A DNA stretch of 64,000 nt, taken from Flavobacterium aquidurense (GTDB taxonomy: Bacteria > Bacteroidota > Bacteroidia > Flavobacteriales > Flavobacteriaceae). The stretch is from contig NZ_JRLF01000015.1 of assembly GCF_001404985.1 (NCBI RefSeq), forward strand, positions 62,001-126,000. The letters run 5' to 3'. Below, one piece after another: positions 60,331 through 64,000 of the stretch. Below the pieces are notes generated by a model. It did not search any database. It saw nothing but the letters and a program-made list of their open reading frames with translations, and had not been told where the DNA came from. Position 1 is the stretch's first letter; every line of letters begins with the position of its first letter. The translations under genes and the position numbers were made by a program.

Positions 60331-60492
60331 GAAGACGTATTTTCCTCCATTTAAAACTGGAGACTATTGAATAAATTTAAACTTAAAACTTTTTCAGGAC
60401 TTCAACTTCAGTCAGTCTGACAAACTTATAAAAAGACTTTGTGACTTTGCGAGATAAAAAACCCGTTTAATCTATGCAATCTGTGGCTAATA

Positions 60493-61533
60493 TTATGCTG
60501 GAATCTGCTGACTCAAGCAATGTAGTGTTCCAAATCCCCAGATAAAATCAATACAGCTTATTCCGATTACTTCTCTGTCTGGAAAACATTCTGATAATAT
60601 ATTTAGTGCGACTCTGTCATTGCTATCATTAAATGTAGGTACTAATACACAATTATTCAAAATCAAGAAGTTAGCATAACTTGCCGGTAATCTTAAATCT
60701 TCAAAATCAACACGCTTTGGCATTGGTAATGCTACAATAATTGGAGATTTTCCGTCTTCTAATTTTGCATTTTGCAAACGTTTCAAGTTGTCTTGTAACG
60801 GCTTGTAATTAGCATCATTTTTATCTGTTTCTACAATCGTTACAATTGTATCTTCATTTACGAATCGGCATAAATCGTCGATGTGTCCGTGTGTATCGTC
60901 ACCTTCAATTCCATTTCCAAGCCAAATTACATTTGTAACTCCTAGATATTCCTTGAAAACAGCTTCATAATCTTCTTTGGTGAAATTTTTATTTCGAACC
61001 TGAATTGTCGGGTGCATTAAACATTCTTCAGAAGTCAATAAAGTTCCTCTTCCGTTTACATCAATTGCTCCGCCTTCTACAATTACCGGTTTTCCTTTAT
61101 AGATTACCTGCGTTAGAGGAACATCGATAAAATCAGCTATTTTAGAAGGGACAAATTTATCCAATTGATAATTTTTATATTTAGCCCAACCATTAAAATT
61201 GAAATTCAATGCTTCTCTTTTTGAACCATTTTTTACAATAATTGGTCCTGAATCGCGCATCCAGCTTCTGTTCGTTTTATGAATAATGAAAGATATATTC
61301 TGAATATTTACACGGGCTCTTTCTAACATTTCGGCTACTTTTTCTTTTAGTTTTTCATCGGCTACGACCAAAAAAACAGTTTCAAAAGTGGCTACTTTTT
61401 TAATAAATTCTACAAAAGCCCATTGAACAGCTTCGTATTTTCCTGGCCAGTCGTTACCATTATGCGGAAAACACAATACAATTCCTTGTTGTTTCTCCCA
61501 TTCTGCTGGAAATCTTCTATTATTTGTTGACAT
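60493..61533 (-). CDS. aguA: Agmatine deiminase / peptidylarginine deiminase family
   Basis: A 346-residue hydrolase of the guanidino-modifying superfamily that most likely converts agmatine to N-carbamoylputrescine. Key segments: FPAEWEKQQGIVLCFPHNGN, TNRSWMRDSGPIIVKNG (W-x-R-D), GGAIDVNGRGTLLTSEECLM, GDDTHGHIDDLCRFVNEDTI (catalytic His in GHIDD) and the nucleophile Cys339 in GTLHCLSQQ. Length fits AguA. The gene symbol is by homology; a related peptidylarginine deiminase activity cannot be ruled out. Confidence 0.9.
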   Translation of the reverse strand: MSTNNRRFPAEWEKQQGIVLCFPHNGNDWPGKYEAVQWAFVEFIKKVATFETVFLVVADEKLKEKVAEMLERARVNIQNISFIIHKTNRSWMRDSGPIIVKNGSKREALNFNFNGWAKYKNYQLDKFVPSKIADFIDVPLTQVIYKGKPVIVEGGAIDVNGRGTLLTSEECLMHPTIQVRNKNFTKEDYEAVFKEYLGVTNVIWLGNGIEGDDTHGHIDDLCRFVNEDTIVTIVETDKNDANYKPLQDNLKRLQNAKLEDGKSPIIVALPMPKRVDFEDLRLPASYANFLILNNCVLVPTFNDSNDRVALNILSECFPDREVIGISCIDFIWGFGTLHCLSQQIPA

Positions 61534-61691
61534 AAAGAGGTTCTAAATTTGAAAGTGTACAAAGATAATCATTCAAAAGGATTATAAAATACTACAATCA
61601 AAATCATATCATATTTAAATCAAATATCTGATTTGGTTTAAGTTTAAAGATTAAATAATACAGCCTTAATATGGGACCATTTTCTCGTAAT

Positions 61692-61699
61692 TACATTTG
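61692..61699 (+). promoter_or_regulatory. -7 box of the choice-of-anchor I gene
   Basis: TACATTTG fits TAnnTTTG and lies 21 bases before the ATG at 61721. It supports that start over an upstream codon at 61697, which would fall inside the promoter. Confidence 0.55.
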
Positions 61700-61720
61700 G
61701 CAAAACTAAAAAACACAAAA

Positions 61721-63244
61721 ATGAAAAAACTAACTATTTCATTATTAGCCGCTTTATCTATTATGGTAAGTTGTAATAATGATGAAAATTCGAACAGCCA
61801 GGAACCTGAGGTTGTTGTAAATGAAAATCCGGGAACTTTTAAAGAAATTGGTTCTATAACTATTGGAGGAGAAGGTGCAGCAGAAATAACGGCTTATGAC
61901 GAAAAAACAAAAAAACTTTTTACAGTAAATAATAGCGGAACGAATCAGATTGATGCTATTGACCTGTCTGATCCTGCAAAACCAGCCAAAATTGGGAAAA
62001 TCGATTTAACTCCATATGAAGGAGCTTCAAACAGTGTTTCTGTTTTTGATGGAAAACTGGCAGTTGCCCTGGAATCAACTGTAAACAAACAAGGAAACGG
62101 AAAAGTAGTTATTTTTAATACTACAGATTATAGTTTGATTAAACAAGTTACTGTTGGTGCATTACCTGATATGGTTACTTTTTCACCTGATGGAAAATAT
62201 ATTATGACGGCTAATGAAGGGGAACCAAATACAGATTACACACAAGATCCAAACGGAACAATTTCTATTATTGAAGTAGCTAATAACTACACTGTTACAA
62301 CTTTAGATTTTAGTTCTTTTAGCAATCAGGCAGTAGCTTTGCAAAAAGATGGTTTTAGAATTTCAAAGTTTGCCAAAAGCTTTGCTCAGGATATCGAGCC
62401 TGAATATGTTACTATTTCAGATGATTCAAAAACGGCCTGGGTTACACTCCAGGAAAATAATGGTGTTGCAAAAGTAGATTTAACTTCTAAAACAATTACA
62501 GCTATTTATCCATTGGGTTTTAAAGATTTTAATACTGCTGAGAATGCAATTGATGTTTCAGATAAAGATGATAAAGTGGCTTTTAATCCATGGAAAGTAA
62601 AAGGGATGTTTATGCCTGATGGTATCAGCCATTTTTCTGCAAATAATACTCCGTATTTTGTTACCGCAAATGAAGGTGATTCAAGAGAATATACTGCGTA
62701 CTCAGATATTAAAAGAATGAAAGACATGAAACTTGATGCAACTGTTTTTCCTGATGCTGCAACTTTAAAATTAGAAACCAACTTAGGCAGATTAAATCTT
62801 ATTGCTGATATGGGTGATACTGACGGTGATGGTGATCTTGATGAAATGGTAGCTTTTGGAGCACGTTCTTTTTCGATCTGGAACGGAAATACTGGAAAAA
62901 TTGTTTACGACAGTAAAAATGATGCCGATAAAAAAACAAATGAATTAGGAACTTATGATGATAAACGCAGCGATGATAAAGGTTCTGAACCTGAAGCTGT
63001 AGTTGCAGTTAAGATGGGAAGTCAGAATATTCTGTTTGTTGGACTTGAAAGATCAGATTCTTTTATGACTTATGATATTACAAATCCTGCCTCGCCTCAA
63101 TATTTGCAAACAGTAAAAACCGGAGATGCTCCAGAAGGAATATTATTTATTCCAGCGTCTAAAAGTCCAAGCAAGAGAAGTTTGTTAGTAGTTAGTAGTG
63201 AGGGAGATGGAACTATAAAAATCTACCAGCCGGATTTAAAATAA
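61721..63244 (+). CDS. Choice-of-anchor I family lipoprotein
   Basis: A 507-residue predicted lipoprotein. The signal peptide ends with MVSC (Cys18). The rest is a seven-bladed-propeller-like repeat region typical of the choice-of-anchor I family: AAEITAYDEKTKKLFTVNNS, VTFSPDGKYIMTANEGEPN, YFVTANEGDSREYTAYSDIK and the calcium-like ADMGDTDGDGDLDEMVAFGA loop. The repeating ANEGEPN/ANEGDSRE words are the hallmark. Such proteins are surface or periplasmic, some said to be phosphatase-like or stress-induced; function here is unknown. Confidence 0.9.
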   Translation: MKKLTISLLAALSIMVSCNNDENSNSQEPEVVVNENPGTFKEIGSITIGGEGAAEITAYDEKTKKLFTVNNSGTNQIDAIDLSDPAKPAKIGKIDLTPYEGASNSVSVFDGKLAVALESTVNKQGNGKVVIFNTTDYSLIKQVTVGALPDMVTFSPDGKYIMTANEGEPNTDYTQDPNGTISIIEVANNYTVTTLDFSSFSNQAVALQKDGFRISKFAKSFAQDIEPEYVTISDDSKTAWVTLQENNGVAKVDLTSKTITAIYPLGFKDFNTAENAIDVSDKDDKVAFNPWKVKGMFMPDGISHFSANNTPYFVTANEGDSREYTAYSDIKRMKDMKLDATVFPDAATLKLETNLGRLNLIADMGDTDGDGDLDEMVAFGARSFSIWNGNTGKIVYDSKNDADKKTNELGTYDDKRSDDKGSEPEAVVAVKMGSQNILFVGLERSDSFMTYDITNPASPQYLQTVKTGDAPEGILFIPASKSPSKRSLLVVSSEGDGTIKIYQPDLK

Positions 63245-63264
63245 ACCTAATATTTACAATTTTC

Positions 63265-63300
63265 AAAAAGAGCTAAAAAATAAATTTAGCTCTTTTTTTT
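63265..63300 (+). terminator. Terminator after choice-of-anchor I gene
   Basis: AAAAAGAGCTAAA (63265-63277) pairs with TTTAGCTCTTTTT (63285-63297), followed by T. Confidence 0.88.
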
Positions 63301-63399
63301 GCTCTAATATTTCGATTCTTTTAACGTATTTACATAAATAAAACCCAAAAGGTGGGAATTATGTAAGAGCGAATAGAACACATTCTAAAACTCGTAGTA

Positions 63400-63407
63400 T
63401 AATTTTG
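63400..63407 (+). promoter_or_regulatory. -7 box of the OmpA-like gene
   Basis: TAATTTTG matches TAnnTTTG, 58 bases before the ATG at 63466. No TTG lies at the normal -33 spacing. Confidence 0.45.
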
Positions 63408-63465
63408 TCCAGAGTTTAAAAAGAAAAACTCTTAATAATCACAATTAAATTAAAATTTGGATATC

Positions 63466-64000
63466 ATGAAAAAGAAATTAGCTTCAGTATCGCTCTTACT
63501 ATTAGCATTTGCTGCAAATGCACAAAATATGGCAACAACATCAACTCAACCATCTATTGAAAAACCGGGTTATAACAGATGGTCGATCGAATTGAATGGT
63601 GGTTTAAATAAACCTACAAGAACAATGACATCTGGTTACTCTACTGAAACTGTAAGTCCGTTTCACGCAGATTTAGGTGTAAGATATATGTTTAACCCAA
63701 AATTTGGTTTAAAATTTGATGTTGGTTATGATCAATTTCAGGAACGTGATAACACACCTGATTTCGAAAGTAAATATTACAGAGCAAGTGTACAAGGGGT
63801 TATTAACCTTGGTAGAGCTTTAAACTTTGAGACCTGGACAAATACATTTGGTTTATTAGCACACGGTGGTTTTGGTGTTTCTCAATTAAGTTCTGATAAA
63901 GGTTTTGACGGAAAAGATTACATGGGTCATGGAATCATGGGTTTAACAGGACAAGTTAGATTAAGCAACAGAATTGCTTTAACAGGAGATCTTACAGGTA
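63466..64000 (+). CDS. OmpA-family outer-membrane protein, 3' end outside the window
   Basis: The frame is open from the ATG at 63466 to the window end (178 codons). It starts with the signal peptide MKKKLASVSLLLLAFAANAQ and continues with strands of an eight-strand barrel (WSIELNGGLNKPTRTM, FHADLGVRYMFNPKFGLKFD, YYRASVQGVINLGRAL, TFGLLAHGGFGVSQL). The order and spacing fit the N-terminal barrel of flavobacterial OmpA-like proteins, whose C-terminal peptidoglycan-binding domain would follow beyond the window. It would anchor the outer membrane to the cell wall. The ATG is 58 bases after a -7 box. Confidence 0.85.
   Translation, partial: MKKKLASVSLLLLAFAANAQNMATTSTQPSIEKPGYNRWSIELNGGLNKPTRTMTSGYSTETVSPFHADLGVRYMFNPKFGLKFDVGYDQFQERDNTPDFESKYYRASVQGVINLGRALNFETWTNTFGLLAHGGFGVSQLSSDKGFDGKDYMGHGIMGLTGQVRLSNRIALTGDLTG

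Noticed and set aside
59004..60350. Longer start of the EEP-family gene, adding 54 residues
   Set aside because: The extension crosses a terminator stem and a -7 box, and hides the signal peptide.
1..64000. rRNA operon, insertion sequence, prophage or CRISPR-Cas
   Set aside because: No rRNA-like sequence, transposase, phage structural gene, Cas protein or direct-repeat array was seen on either strand.

Overview
The window is a 64 kb chromosomal segment of a low-GC member of the Bacteroidota, almost certainly a Flavobacterium or a close relative. The evidence is the flavobacterial promoter style (TTG, about 19 bases, TAnnTTTG), very weak Shine-Dalgarno signals, many SPII lipoproteins and short secreted proteins ending their signal in A-Q, a Bacteroidota-type (T6SS iii) Hcp/TssD domain, GHKL/AraC/MocR regulators typical of the family, and intergenic spacers filled with flavobacterial-style short repeats. 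No rRNA, tRNA, insertion sequence, prophage or CRISPR array was seen.

Layout. 1-2.2 kb: the 3' part of a PAS histidine kinase, a convergent single-domain response regulator and an FMN-type general stress protein. 2.5-8.7 kb: a stress and DNA-protection cluster (DUF72, endonuclease VIII-like glycosylase, ferritin-like DUF892, two extremely acidic proteins sharing one upstream element, DUF5661, a 53-residue DUF1328 membrane protein, topoisomerase IB, a DUF7218/Rho-N-like protein). 9.0-9.4 kb: a candidate structured leader RNA with a terminator-like closing helix and a 19-base direct repeat, in front of a 77-residue protein. 10.0-12.3 kb: a compact four-gene operon (STAS-like/GHKL ATPase, DUF4325 STAS-like protein, membrane protein, lipoprotein) that looks like an uncharacterised partner-switching module. 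12.5-17.5 kb: an Hcp-fused T6SS effector with a papain-like C-terminal domain, followed by six tandem paralogous lipoproteins that are its likely immunity array.

17.8-24.9 kb: small secreted proteins, an amidohydrolase, two AraC regulators and two cupins. 25.0-39.3 kb: carbohydrate and redox functions (GH2, GH3 with a DUF6377 sensor, acyltransferase, OYE-type flavin oxidoreductase with a leaderless ArsR regulator, TlpA-like thioredoxin) and a ChrB-like/AraC fusion. 39.7-51.1 kb: acyl-CoA dehydrogenase, EamA exporter divergent from a MocR regulator, a two-component system probably transcribed with a Usp-like protein and a bestrophin, and two outer-membrane barrel proteins. 51.2-64 kb: mostly housekeeping metabolism (aspA, guaC, miaE, glyA, fahA, agmatine deiminase) plus a pentapeptide-repeat protein, a nuclease/phosphatase, a choice-of-anchor I protein and the start of an OmpA-type porin.

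The two most promising uncharacterised systems lie side by side in the AT-rich 9.4-17.5 kb accessory block: the GHKL/STAS operon and the Hcp-papain effector with its sixfold immunity array. The spacers also hold three REP-like inverted elements of about 85-100 bases and several families of degenerate short-period repeats.
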